NCBI RefSeq assembly: GCF_020740795.1
Contig: NC_067284.1
Span: forward strand, 100,741,440-100,805,439
Length of the DNA stretch: 64,000 nucleotides
Reading direction: 5' to 3'
Source: Apus apus
Taxonomy: Eukaryota > Chordata > Aves > Apodiformes > Apodidae
Made by a program: the position numbers and the translations under genes. Positions 51,513 through 62,872 of this stretch are shown piece by piece. The notes below the pieces were generated by a model. It searched no databases. It was not told where the DNA came from and saw only the letters and a list, made by a program, of their open reading frames with translations. Each line of letters starts with the position of its first letter. The stretch's first letter is position 1.

Positions 51513-51520
51513 TGACGTCA
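51513..51520. promoter_or_regulatory. full palindromic CRE in the promoter
   Basis: TGACGTCA lies 333 bp upstream of the inferred start at 51853. It is the complete CREB/ATF consensus, in an unmethylation-prone CpG island where such sites are more often functional. Confidence 0.55.
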
Positions 51521-51819
51521 CGGGCGGCGCGCTCCCCGCGCTCGCTCCGCGCTCGCCTCCCTGTAACTTCTGTTCTGGGAAGTGGTGCCAGGAATAGCCC
51601 GGCAGATCCGCCCGCAGCGCCGAGCGCTCCCTCCCGCCGCGGCCGGCCGGGGCGGGCTGCGGCTCCCGGGCCTCCGCCTCTCCCCCGTGCAACACCAGCC
51701 CCTCCACCACTGTCAGGGTGATGGTGATGATCCTTTCCAAAAAGAGGGAGAGAAATGACCTGCCTTACGATAAGTGCGTGAAGCGGGCGCCCCTCGGCCG
51801 CTGGAATATCTCTGTCTGT

Positions 51820-51833
51820 CTTTATATATAAAG
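51820..51833 (+). promoter_or_regulatory. TATA box (palindromic CTTTATATATAAAG)
   Basis: TATATAAA at 51825-51832 sits 28 bp before an initiator-type TCACTCC whose A is at 51853. The spacing is that of a focused RNA polymerase II promoter. The 14-bp box is a perfect palindrome, so orientation is set by the downstream initiator and splice donor and not by the box itself. Confidence 0.65.
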
Positions 51834-51852
51834 AAGCACCGCGAGCCACCTC

Positions 51853-51970
51853 ACTCCAGGCGAGCCCTTAGCAAAGGAGCCACAAGAGCGCCCGGCGGGA
51901 GCAGCAGCAGCAGCAACAGCAACAAGGGCACCGGGAGGGCTTCCCTCCTTCCTCCTCGGTGACTTTCCAG
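51853..51970 (+). other. HIVEP2: inferred HIVEP2 noncoding exon 1 (5' UTR)
   Basis: The proposed transcript starts at the initiator A (51853), 28-30 bp after the TATA box, and ends at a strong donor, CCAG|GTGAGC (GT at 51971). The 118-nt leader contains no ATG, as expected of a 5' UTR exon whose translation starts further downstream. It carries a (GCA)5 run (51901-51915) followed by interrupted CAA/CAG triplets, and a pyrimidine-rich 3' part. HIVEP2 encodes a very large ZAS-family zinc-finger transcription factor; the coding exons are not in this window. The exon model is inference from signals, and the gene name is inference from synteny with AIG1. Start heterogeneity is likely in so large a CpG island. 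Confidence 0.5.
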
Positions 51971-53095
51971 GTGAGCAGCAGCGGCTGCTGTCGGCAGCCC
52001 CCTCCTCCCTGCCCGCCGCTCGTCCCCCCTGTCACCGGCACCAGCTGACAGCCGCGCCGAGCCTCCGGTGGGGGGCGGCTGCCGGCGGCGAGGGGCACTA
52101 CGGCGGCGGGGCTGGGGTGCGGGGCGCCGCGGGGCTGCGTTTCGGGCCGCGGCAGAGGGAGCGCTCTGCCGAGCGGGGGGTCTGACGCTCCAAATGCCGC
52201 CGGAGCAGCTGGCGCTGCCGCCGCCGCCGGGTGCCCCCCGGCCCTGAGGCTGCAGGGGTAAATGGAGGGCAGGCGGTGGGAGGCACGGGGGAGGGCGCCG
52301 GCGGGGCAAGCCGGCGGGGCTGTAAAACCGCCGGACCGGTAAGTCACCTCTGTGGCGGCGGCTCTGTGCACTGGCAGGCACCCGCACCGGCCCAGAGGCA
52401 GCACGGCCGGCGGCCCTTTCCTTGGCCCGGCCCGGCGCCCCGCTGAGCCGGCGCAGGAGGCGGCCGGGGCCGGGGACAGGCCTTTGTCGGTGACACGCCG
52501 TTAGGAAATGCGGGGAATACCCAGCCTGTAAGTGTATGCAGATGAGGCGCAGGCTGCCTTGCGTAATCCCCTCCTGTGGCGGGGAATGGGCATGGTCACC
52601 GCCGGGAGAGGCGGCCGCGGGGGGGCCGCCCCGACGGGGCTCTCTCCGCGGCCTCGGGCGCCCTGCGGCGGGGGGGGCACCCCGGGCCACCCGGCGCGGC
52701 GGCGGGGAGAGCAGGGCGGCAGGAGTTCGGGGAGGACAGGGGCGGGAGGTCCGCTCCGGCTGCCAGCACGGCCCCGCGGGGGGCGCCGGGGGGTCGGAGG
52801 ACGCAGGGGGTGTGCGTGTGTGCGGGGAGACCCGCCGCCGTGCCGGGGGTGCGCGTTCGTGCCTGTGTGCGCTGCGCCTCGGTGACTGTTCCCTGAAGTG
52901 GGTGGGACGTTGGCCCGTTCCGGGAATGTTCCATGACGTGTAAACTCCACAGGAAGGGGGTTAACGAGGGGGCTCGGCCGGGGCCGCCGGCGGGGCCCTC
53001 CCTCCTTCCGACCGCCGGCGGGGCTGCCGCGGGGGCAGCGGCGGGCGGGGGCCGGCGGGGCCTGGCGGCGCGGGGGCTGCCGGGGGCACGGCCCC

Positions 53096-53139
53096 TTATG
53101 TAACGCGGGGTACGCGTGCGGTCGGCGGGGATTATGTAA
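53096..53139. promoter_or_regulatory. pair of D-box-like TTATGTAA sites
   Basis: TTATGTAA occurs exactly at 53096-53103 and 53132-53139, 36 bp apart, in very GC-rich sequence where A/T octamers are rare. The word matches the D-box bound by PAR-bZIP factors (DBP, TEF, HLF) and the repressor NFIL3. The pair would lie about 1.2 kb inside the inferred first intron. Confidence 0.4.
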
Positions 53140-53530
53140 GCGGCACGTCCGCGCCTGTCGCACCCGATCCCTCAGGCCGGCACCGCGCGGCGGGAGGCGG
53201 GCAGGGCCGCCGGGCAGGGCCGCCGCCGGGGCCTCGCTGCGTCTCCGTCGTCGGGGGGAAGTGGCGCAGGAAAGGAAAAGCCCCGGTTCAAGCCGGGTGA
53301 TGCCGCGCACCTCCGCTGCCCGCTGCGACCTCCCCGCCGGGGGCTGGCGGGCGGCACGGCCTTCCCCTCTGTGGGAGGGAGCCCGAGGTGGAGGGAAGGA
53401 GGTGATGTCCCTGCTCCAGCTGGTGCCCTGGAGGGCTCGGGCCCCGCCGCCGGGCCCGGGGGCTCGGCCAGCCCGCCTTGTCTGCACCGGCAGGCGGCCG
53501 GGGCTGGCCCCGGGGCTGCGATAAACGTCC

Positions 53531-55914
53531 CCCGAACTTAAATTCCCAGAAAAAAGAGTTCTCTGTTTTTCTTGCTGGTTGGCACCAATGGTCAGATGTT
53601 ATTTTGAGGTGGTTCTTTTTTTTTGTTTTGTTTGGTTTTTTATTTTATTTTTTTTTCTCCGTATGCTAATTGCAGGAATTAGACTAATACTCCCAAGGTT
53701 TTTTATTACAGTAATTCTTAAATACCCTCTAAAATTAAGGCAATAGACATACTAATGACTTTCAGCAGAAATATTTTGCTAAATAATTTCCTTTGATTTT
53801 AAAATGAAGTCAACTTTAAAGCCTGTCTGGTTTGGTACGTTATTAAATAATACAGAAAATATTTTATGCCTGTTTGTCTAAGGGTGTTACTTTTTCTTCC
53901 CCTCTGCCCCCTAATAAAGCTATACTGTATTTTATTATGAAAGGAGTAAATCGAGTGGCCGGGGTGGCAAAAGCAAACCATCAGTCGATAGATCCGTGTT
54001 CCTGTGCTCGATGGACCTCCCGCTATTCCGTGTTTGTGCAGCTCCTAGCACAAGGGGGCTCCGGTCGTCATTAGGAGTTCTGGGGACACGGAGTAATTAC
54101 AGTAATTACTGAATTGAAAGAACTACTGGTCTAACAAGGTACAGATTCAGTGGGCCCAGTTCTTAAATTGTTGTTGTTGTGAATTACCACCGACTACCAG
54201 AGGAATTAGCTCCTCAGGTTATTGAGGACGCAGTGCAGAATCCTCAGCACTTTGATACGGAATATGATAGGCAGACATGCTAAAAACGTGCATCTGTTTT
54301 TAAAGATAGGAGAATATTTGCATGTTAGGTTTGCAACATCTGGACATATTTAGATAGATACCCAGTAACCTGGGGGTTATGTTTGTTTACAGTTAGATGT
54401 TAAATCTTTCCTTGTCCTTTCCATCAGGAGATACTTCTGAAACTTCAGGTACGAATTGCCTGAAACTTTTTTTTTTTCTTTCCCTCATTTGAAATAAAAA
54501 TTAAATTGTTAGTGGTGTAGATTAGACTGAGAGGGTTTTTTCCAGGTGAGTTTTAAGAAGTTAATACTGCCACCTATAAATACACATAAGGTTACTTAGG
54601 TTTTCTGCTGTGCGAAGGCAACAGTGCTCTGGTACCAAATCAGGGGGTCATTACTTGTGTTGACAAAACAATAAAAAAATTTAATGTTTTATCGGTTGTT
54701 GTGTTGACATTGTTTTCCAATGACTATTTGGCATAGCAGGCTTATACATCCTGGTTGAAGTGGCATGTTAAAATGTCAGTGCTATGGATAACAAAATTGA
54801 GCAGCACTTGTCCCACAGCACAAATGTAGAGGACTTTTAGTTGTGTATCTAAGTGCAATTGTGTGGCAACAGTGCAGAACTCGTCTTTACAAAGGCAGAT
54901 TTTTAGATTCTCAAGTGACTAGATTGCCTCATATGTGAAATCTGTTTACAAACCTTCTTGTTACTATGAAGACAAAACAGAGAGCCATATGCATTCATGT
55001 GGTCCTTGCTGAATAATGGTACATGTGTCTGCTTGAGTGTTTGGCAGTATATCATGTTTAGTTAATGTGGTGGCACCCTACAAGGCCATTCTTTTTTGAC
55101 TTTTAACTATTTCTAATACCATTGGCTGGACTCAGTTATATGACTAAACTTATGACACTGGTCCGCATGTTTGTAACTAAGCTGGAGGATTTATAGCATA
55201 AAATTTATTGTTGAGCATTTTACCAAACTTCTTTGTTTATTCATTTATTTAGATGCTTGTTAAAAAAAAAAATCTGGTGAATTTGATTTAAACAGAACTG
55301 AAAGTTATGAGTACCATTTTGCATGTCTCATAATTTTTGAGTAATCAGCAGGGGCAGTTACTACTTTTGAAATTCAACCATCTTGGGTAAGGTGATGGGA
55401 ATATAGGAGCTGTGTGTCTGGCAGAAGTGGGTTACTTAGCAAAATATTGCAGTACTTACCCATCAAAGAGAAAATACTTACTATGTGAAAGTGTTACTGT
55501 AGAGTGTACAAGTAAAGAAAGGAAAATGTTTTATCTGTCTTACCTCAGGTATTGAGAAGAGGTGAACCTGACAGTGTGTGGTTTTAAATTATTGGTCTTC
55601 CTATCAGGAGGAATGCATAATTATTATTAGATCTGATGGATTAAAGTCTTCAGCAAGAGTTAATCGCTGATCCTCTTGGGAGCTCCATAGAAGTGTTGAG
55701 TGCAGAGACTGCATACCTTTGTTATTTGAAAAAGGTTTGATAAGTTATGAGGAAACTGCTTTACAAACTCTTTTATTTAAAGAGGTCGGTTATTTTTTCT
55801 TAAGAGATTTTCTTAAACACCATCTCTGAAGTAGTGTGTTACAGATTAAGATAACTATTTTTCAGGTAACTTTATTTTCTCCTGTAACTTAACTGTTTTT
55901 TTTCCCCCCTTCAG
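53531..55914 (+). other. HIVEP2: inferred HIVEP2 intron 1, remainder
   Basis: The intron would start at 51971 inside the CpG island. This part is AT-rich, begins with a T-rich stretch (53612-53658) and ends in a long polypyrimidine tract and CAG acceptor at 55914. A modest CpG-bearing patch at 53950-54070 and tandem homeodomain-like sites at 54092 are the only notable content. Confidence 0.5.
54092..54111. promoter_or_regulatory. tandem AGTAATTAC sites forming a palindrome
   Basis: AGTAATTAC is repeated twice back to back (54092-54100, 54101-54109). The second copy lies within the perfect 12-bp palindrome CAGTAATTACTG (54100-54111). TAATTA cores are typical homeodomain sites. Function is not shown. 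Confidence 0.4.
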
Positions 55915-55968
55915 TAGAAGGAACTATCTAGCAGTTCCTGAAGAAGTGAAGAAACAGCAAGGGGAAGC
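55915..55968 (+). other. HIVEP2: candidate noncoding exon 2 of the HIVEP2 leader
   Basis: A long pyrimidine tract (about 55895-55912) leads into CAG at 55912-55914. After 54 nt the sequence reads GAAGC|GTAAGC, a good donor with GT at 55969. The exon is purine-rich (GAAGAAGTGAAGAAACAG, a splicing-enhancer-like composition) and has no ATG, so it could sit in a 5' UTR without interfering with translation. It has the same orientation as the promoter 4 kb upstream. No transcript evidence is available to me. A chance match of this quality is possible but not common. Confidence 0.5.
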
Positions 55969-58900
55969 GTAAGCTAGATGGAAAATGGAGGATAGTATTT
56001 TTCACATGCTTCGATCATTAATTTTGGATGCTACATTTAATTAAAGTGGCACAGAATTATCACGGAAGAATGGAAGTTTCAAGCTGGCTGTGAGATATTC
56101 ATAGGAAGTAGCAGCTTTGTGCAGTTTTGTTTCTCTTTTTGGGGCTTAAACATTTTTTATAAGACTTTGCAACAACTGTTCTATTGCAGCAGGAAATATT
56201 AAAAAGCAGTTCACTGGAGCCATATTTTGCATTCTCAGGAGAAATTAGGACTTGTAAAAGTGCTAGTCTGACATCCTGAAAGCAAAAATCCATTGTAAGT
56301 CGAATCATTAGAAGTTTTTCCAAGATAACCAACTAGCGAGCTCCTACTTGGACCTCAAGAAACATCAGTGAATTGAAATAATGTGTTAATCTCTGAAAAC
56401 ATCTGATTTTGGGGTTTTTGACTGAAATAGCAAGTGGGAGGCACCACGTACCTCTTATTTTAGCATTCTGAACTTTTGTTAAACAATTAACTTGACCCTA
56501 ACCACTGTTTTATAGTAGGCTGCTCCCAGTAAGATTTGTTGTCAGAAATCTCTCTCACAAAGCTATGATCATGGAAAAGGGGTGAGAGGGTATGGGCAGG
56601 GGAAACTGTCTGTTTTGATATTCCCAAATCCCCAGTGTGAAGTAATCAGAAGATGTACTTTGCCTGTCAAATTAAAAGCCTCTTGCCTTTTTTGTTGTTA
56701 CCTTGTGATTAATTTCTCACTGTCATTGATATGGCCTAAACATGAGTTTCTTTTTGCTGTGAGGGAGTTTTGTGGATTCTGAGTGATTATTTTCATTGGT
56801 CTTTCAGCCACATTTAGTTCCTCTGCAAAGTGGTCACTGTTCTCTGTATTCCAGGGAAAGAGCAGCAGAGAGTGGACCACAATTGTGATGATCACAACAT
56901 TGCTAGTGTTTCTGTATTTCTGTGTTCTGCCCTGGACATTCCTCTTTTACTGCTTCTTAAAACTGAGTATTTCCTTTTACTTTTTCAAAGACACATATAT
57001 GAGTAAGCAAAAACGTATATGTGGGTTGTTTATTTTTTTTTTCATCCACTTTCTCTGGATGTGAGTCTCAGGGCATACCTACCAAAAAATGTACCACTTA
57101 GATGGTATTATTTTTAAAGTAATAACATGTATCAACGTGGATGTAATTATCTGATATAAATTCCCTCGGTACATGGTTACGCTGATACGACTAGTGTGTA
57201 TAGTGTTTATATCAATTCTTCTGAGTTTGTTTATGTACATTCTATCTCTATCAGTATAGACTAGATTTCAACAGGAAAGTTATTTCTAAAAATGACATAG
57301 AAACCCTAAATAATGTAGTTGGTAATGGGTTTATGGCCCCTTCATGCACACATGGCTTTGTTTTGTTGCACCTCAATTTGTGTTTAACAGGAAATTATTT
57401 TATTGTTTTGTTTTTTCTTCTGATTGACAGTTCTGTCCTATGCTTACAGAGTTTGAAAAATGTGACTCTAATATACAAGAAATTTCAGCCTGCACAAAAA
57501 ATATTGTAGAGAATCTCTGTTCTTAAAAATCTTCAGTTGACTTCATTGCAACTTGAGTAGGTTGTAATAAACTGCTGCAGCTCTAGCTAAAGTCTCTGAT
57601 TTATGTAAGCTGCCAAAGGGGAAAAAATTATGTACAGTATTTTTGAAAGGCATGCTTCAATTGCTGTTTTGTCATTATAGGAGGAAGTAAAGATTTGATT
57701 GCTACAGAAAATTTGTTTTTTAGATAGGGGTTTATCGGAAATTCCATACAGAGGAAAGCAGTTAGGCAATTTGCATGTATAGTTCAGTTTAATAGAAAAG
57801 TGAAAACCAGAGGAGTAAAAGGGAATTGAAATTGGACTGTCAGGTGATACTTGAAAGGTAATGCAGTAAAGTAGGGCTTGACCTTCTTAATAAAGAAATG
57901 TTCATGAAGAAAAAAATAAAAATCAGAAACTGCCCACATTATTTTCTGTAATTTAACAGTGAAGTTTAGACTGTTTTGGCTACAGAGGTTAATATTGCTG
58001 CTGGTCTGACTGGGCTAACTTAATCCTCTCTGCTTCCCCAAACCCTACCGGTGTGCCTGGAATTTTCCTCAGGTGGACTATCAGATTTTGAGTGTTCTTA
58101 TCAAGTGATTTATGAATATGGAGTAAAAATGGATGTTTTCTAGGGAGGAATTAAAAAAGCTGAAAGAAATATACAGTATAGGATGTGATACAATCTCAAA
58201 TAATTTAGTAGAGCATACTGCTTATTTTTATTGAAATAATATTATTTAATGAGCAGTTTTGCCACAGAATAATGTCTGTGCTTAGTCAGAAAGGAGCTTT
58301 ATGTTTATTTAAAAAACCTAACAGGACGGTATCAGGATTTTCAGAATTTATTTTACTAGACAGTGAGGTTTTCTTGCATATTGTTGGGGTTTATTTTGTT
58401 TAAATAAGATAAATGACCCAACCTCCATGCATTTTGTATTTATGTTTTGCATTAGAACAAAACATGTGTAGTGTATCAAGAAAGAATAGCATGAAATAGC
58501 AACTGAGGTTGCCCTTCCTTGACTACAAGACATGACACTATTTGAGCAAAAACTATTTAGACCAAAGTCTGAAGTATTGAATGGAGGCTAAGTTGCTGGC
58601 ATCTCTTAACAGTCTTCACAGCTCAGTGTTACAGTGTAGACTGCTCACAAGTCTTAAGGTATGTGGAGTTTCATGTTCCTTGACGTTCAAAGACAGCTAC
58701 AGTAGTTCAGTTAGTTAGAAAATGTATCTTTATTTGCTCTAACTGTTGTCAATTTATGTGAGGTTTAACAGTGATTTTATTTCTTCCTGTACAAGCATTA
58801 GCAATGAAAAAGAGAGCTCTAAAGGGTAATGCAGGCCCTGGTAAACTGGTGGCTGTGCATGCTGGCAGTGTTTAACAGAGTCCTCTGTGACACCTGTGAG

Positions 58901-59823
58901 CACTGATTCATCTGGAGATTTTAATTTGTAAAACTATTGTTTTAATGTTGTAGAAGAGAGAATCGAGTCGTACTCTTCTGTAACAATAAAGACAGACTGA
59001 TTTTTACTTTTTCCTATTTAAATTAGTTATGTTTATGGACACAGCTTCTGAAGCTGCCTTTGAAGGGGTTTTTCCTTCATTTTTCTGATACAAAATCACT
59101 CTTTAGTGAAAGAGATATTTTTGTCTTTGACTGGGCATTCATAGATGTCCACAACCCAATTCTCTATCCTGTTTAAGTCAATACAAGTTTTTATTTAAAA
59201 AGGAGGATTTAACTGTGAACTTTCAGACTACAAGGTTGGGCATCTTGATGCTGTGTGATATGATAGGCTATTTTTTTTGCCAGGAGGGGCTGTGGTACTA
59301 GAGCCTTAGAATAAAGAGATTTTGCTTTAAAATCTCTGCAAAGCTATGCCAATATAATTACTTAGAACATTCTTAGTTAAGTTGTGTCCAACAACTTGCA
59401 GCCTGTTCCATTATTTTGTGCTTGGTCCTACAGTGCTAGCAAAATTCTCTAAAAGATAGTGTTTTTTTTCACAGTGCTGCTTGGTTAGAATCTTTGTTTT
59501 CTTAAGGCTTAAATAGATAAGCTACATGTATTTAATTTTGTGAGGTACAGTTGAATTTTAATACAGTCTTAGCAAGATGTTACGAATACACCTGAAGAAA
59601 TTTGTGGTGAGTGTAAGGATAGGAGTCATTTATATAATGTGCTTGAGTAGGAAGTAGTGAAATGATGATAGTGATGTTAGTGAAACACAGTTTCACAGTG
59701 AGGTGTTTGCCAGATACAGTGTTGCTACCTTCGAAGTACTTTAGTGTGGTAGCAAAATGTTGGGATGGAGAAGCAATAAAGTTATCTGTCATGTTTTGAT
59801 ACATGTTGTTTCATATTGTTTAC

Positions 59824-59848
59824 TTTTTTTTTTTTTTTTTTTTTTTTT
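59824..59848. repeat. poly-T run
   Basis: About 25 uninterrupted T bases, with no recognisable retroposed body on either side. Confidence 0.9.
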
Positions 59849-62729
59849 ATATCTGTGATTTACTTAATTGCCAATTTAAAAAATACACAAGTTGTACACA
59901 TTTGATGTCATTTATCATAGCTGGTAATGTAATTATGGATGAAAAACTTCAGAATCAGCTGTGCATTTGTAGAACCACTACCTATTTTGGAGTAATTGGC
60001 AGGGCAGTTTTTGTCAGCTTTTTGTAAAGGAGTAGAGTTTATGTTGGACTGGATACATAGGAGTAGGACGTTTCCCACAGCATCTTCCTTTTGTCTGATG
60101 TGTTGATGACAGGATTTCAGTCTGCAAAATGTCAGGAGGCAAAAGGATGACATATAGTACCTTCATTGCCTCTGCTTTGTTTTTAGCTCAGCTCATTAAT
60201 GGTTGAAAACTGGTACCATATAGCTGTTCAGTGATTCCATTAAATTAGGTAGTGATCTTTTTGTGAACAAAATTCATCAATCTCTCTGTTGGTCTTATGA
60301 GCAGGCTTGGCAGAGAGGTGAGAAAGTAATAGACAAGGAAATGGAAGCATATCAGATCCTGCAAAACTTTTCTTTTGGAGCAAGGAAACATTTTAATTTT
60401 TTATTTATTTAATGAGAGAAACATTTAAATTTTCTTTCTCTCTCACAGCCCTGGTAGTTAAGGAAGGAAATGAGGATACTAAATACACATTTTTGGATGT
60501 ATGCTGGTTGAGAATGAGGCCTAGAGGGGAAAATAAATAAGATGGGGAGGGAATGTTTGAATGTGAGTGACAGTCAATTATAATTGCCTAGTTATTTTTG
60601 TCAGATCAAGTCTCTCTCTAATATTAAGTCCTCAACCTAAAGAACTTTATCTCTATGGCCTTTAAAGTCCCTGTCCAGTCACAAGTCATACAGGCATGTC
60701 TTGATGAGTAACTAAGATCTGATAGAAGGCACCATCTTGGATTTGGTGGTAGCATCCTCTAACTTCTGTTGTTTGACACCTCCACAGATAATTTGCACAC
60801 AGGATACAAAGCCTTCTTGTCAATCCTTGCAAGTGTTTCTCTTTGCATTTACTTATACACTGTTTTGATTTAATTTAGCTGCAGTATCTTTTGATCCTGG
60901 TCAATAGTTGAACCCACTGAACTAGCAAGCAGGGGAATAAATGAAACCAATTTTGACTAACTCTTTCTCAGTCAAGTGGGGTTGTTTGGCAAGCCAAGAG
61001 TGTAATAAATAGATTTTGTGGCCATTTACAGACTCACACACTACTAAACAGAGAACCCTGCTTCCCAGTTTCATTGCATAATTCAGACATGGTCACATCC
61101 AGATGATGGGATTGCACCTGTGTTTTTATCTCACCCAGTAACGCATTTTTTTTTCTCCTGCTTTGATGTTTTCCTATGAACATTACACCAGAAAACAGAG
61201 GGGTTTTGCTATATTGCCTGAAGAAATAGTTAAGCATGCATGTGTAAGTATATACACATACACTTACATACATTTCTGTGATCGTAGCTTTTGCCTCCAG
61301 TCAGGTTTTGTCTTTTTCACAGTACAGTATACCTGGAATAACATCATGAGAGCTTGTGTTTGCAGGTCTGGCTTGTTTGTCACCAAGAGGAAGATTTGTC
61401 CTAGATTCAATGTAGGTTCAACTTTTCTATTATTTAAATATCAAAGAAAAAGTTTTAAATAAATAAACTTACTTGCATTAGTTATGTGTGAGTATTAGCA
61501 TTTATTTCACAAGTGTATATATAGATGCATATACACAGCCACATTATGTAAAACAGGTAAAAATTGTATCAGTTCTCTATGATGAACTGCTGTGGTTTCA
61601 CTTTGGTGCTATGGGTATCAGCATCTGCCCAGATGATCTTTCTGAAGTGTTATTCACTGTCCCTGGTACGTTGCTGATAGGATGATGCCAGCAGAGTCTA
61701 GCTGAGTGTGGCCCGTTTATCGCTTGTGACTGATTCAACCAAGGTCGTGTCTTGTTGGACCCTGAAGATATTTGCCTTCTAAGTTGAAGTGTTTTGGATT
61801 CCTTCTATATACTATGGTTTCTGAAGCATATAATCACATCACTCTTATTCTAGTCAGAAGGTTAAAGGGTCGTTTTTGAGGCCCTGTCATAGGTGGTGTG
61901 TGATGGTCGACTTGTGTGTGGTGCTCATTAACCCTCACCCCTCTGGTAGGACGCACACTTCAGTGACATGGATGAACTAGTGGGGCCAACACTCATGGCT
62001 GTGGAAATTTGACCAGAAAGTAAATCTGTGAATAGGCTACCTGTGTCAATAGGTTATGTAAATGAAATATGTAATAAAAAACACTTGCATCATGCCAACA
62101 CTTGGTATCCTTCCTGTTGCTTGACCTTTGCTTTCTCTGATGCCAAGTGCAAAACCATCTTCCCCTCATCTCAGTTTTCTGATCAGTGCCTCAGAGCTGA
62201 GAAGATGACATCAAGTTCTGCTCGGCACAGCTTGTGCTACTGTGTGAAATGCCTCCTCTCTTGTGAGTAAAATGAAAACTCTGTCATTTTGAATAAAATC
62301 CTGACTTCAATAAAAGTGCAGAATGGCAGGTTGTTATTGATTTTTCTCCTGAGGCCAGGGTTTTGCCATCAGCTGTAGATAGGACTTGTACTGCTGAAAT
62401 AGTGTTCCTCATGACTGTCTCAGCCTATAAATGGAAACCTCCAGCATGCAAGTTTTGCTCTTCATTGGATATAGAAACACTAGGTGAGCATATTGGAAAA
62501 ACTGTCTGCATGGAAACAGCCTCTGGATACTTCAGCCAGAGAAGATGCAAAACAAAAGGCACTCTTGACACAAATGATTGTTATGTTGCCAGATGGTATA
62601 AGGTAATTTGGAAAGAAAGAGTAAAGATATAGTATCTACCCCAAGGTGCTTTGATTGTGATTAGAATATAAAATACGTGAAATCTTAGCTACAAGTGTTA
62701 GTACTGACAGTGGCTCAGAGCTGTGATTT

Positions 62730-62733
<4 letters not shown>

Positions 62734-62761
<28 letters not shown>

Positions 62762-62762
62762 T
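62734..62762. repeat. poly-T run
   Basis: About 29 uninterrupted T bases ending in cccctctttag. It could serve as a polypyrimidine tract or be a homopolymer expansion. Confidence 0.9.
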
Positions 62763-62773
62763 CCCCTCTTTAG

Positions 62774-62872
62774 TAGCTATAACCCATCTGAGAGGAATTT
62801 GCTAGATTTCTGAGGGCATTGCAGTTCAGGCAGAGTCTGAGCATGGAGCCTAGATTGTACCTTGCCTGTCCT
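62774..62872 (+). other. weak candidate exon
   Basis: A 29-T run and cccctctttag precede it, and CCT|GTAAGT follows it. The 99-nt interval contains an ATG in good context (A at -3, G at +4) that stays open to the donor. This is unlike the other two leader exons and does not match the HIVEP2 N-terminus as I recall it. It may be a chance pairing of a T run with a donor-like word. Confidence 0.2.

Larger units (their letters stand above)
50130..53530 (+). promoter_or_regulatory. HIVEP2: large CpG island, inferred HIVEP2 promoter region
   Basis: About 3.4 kb of dense CpG and G/C homopolymer-rich DNA stands out from AT-rich flanks. It contains GC boxes (near 50537-50550), a reverse CCAAT box (ATTGG, 50573-50577), a CRE (51513-51520), a TATA box with initiator (51820-51857), paired TTATGTAA sites (53096, 53132) and a 24-A run (51126-51149). 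Further donor-like sequences at 52338/52339 (CCG|GTAAGT) and 52527/52528 (CCT|GTAAGT) could end alternative first exons. The gene assignment comes from mammalian synteny, where HIVEP2 lies head to head with AIG1, and from the plus-strand splice signals. An unrelated noncoding transcript is possible. The long frames here (up to 333 codons) are compositional. Confidence 0.7.

Noticed and set aside
50419..53487. Open frames of 279-333 codons in the right-hand CpG island
   Set aside because: Same compositional cause; they overlap on both strands, include homopolymer-encoded Phe or Lys runs and show no recognisable domain.
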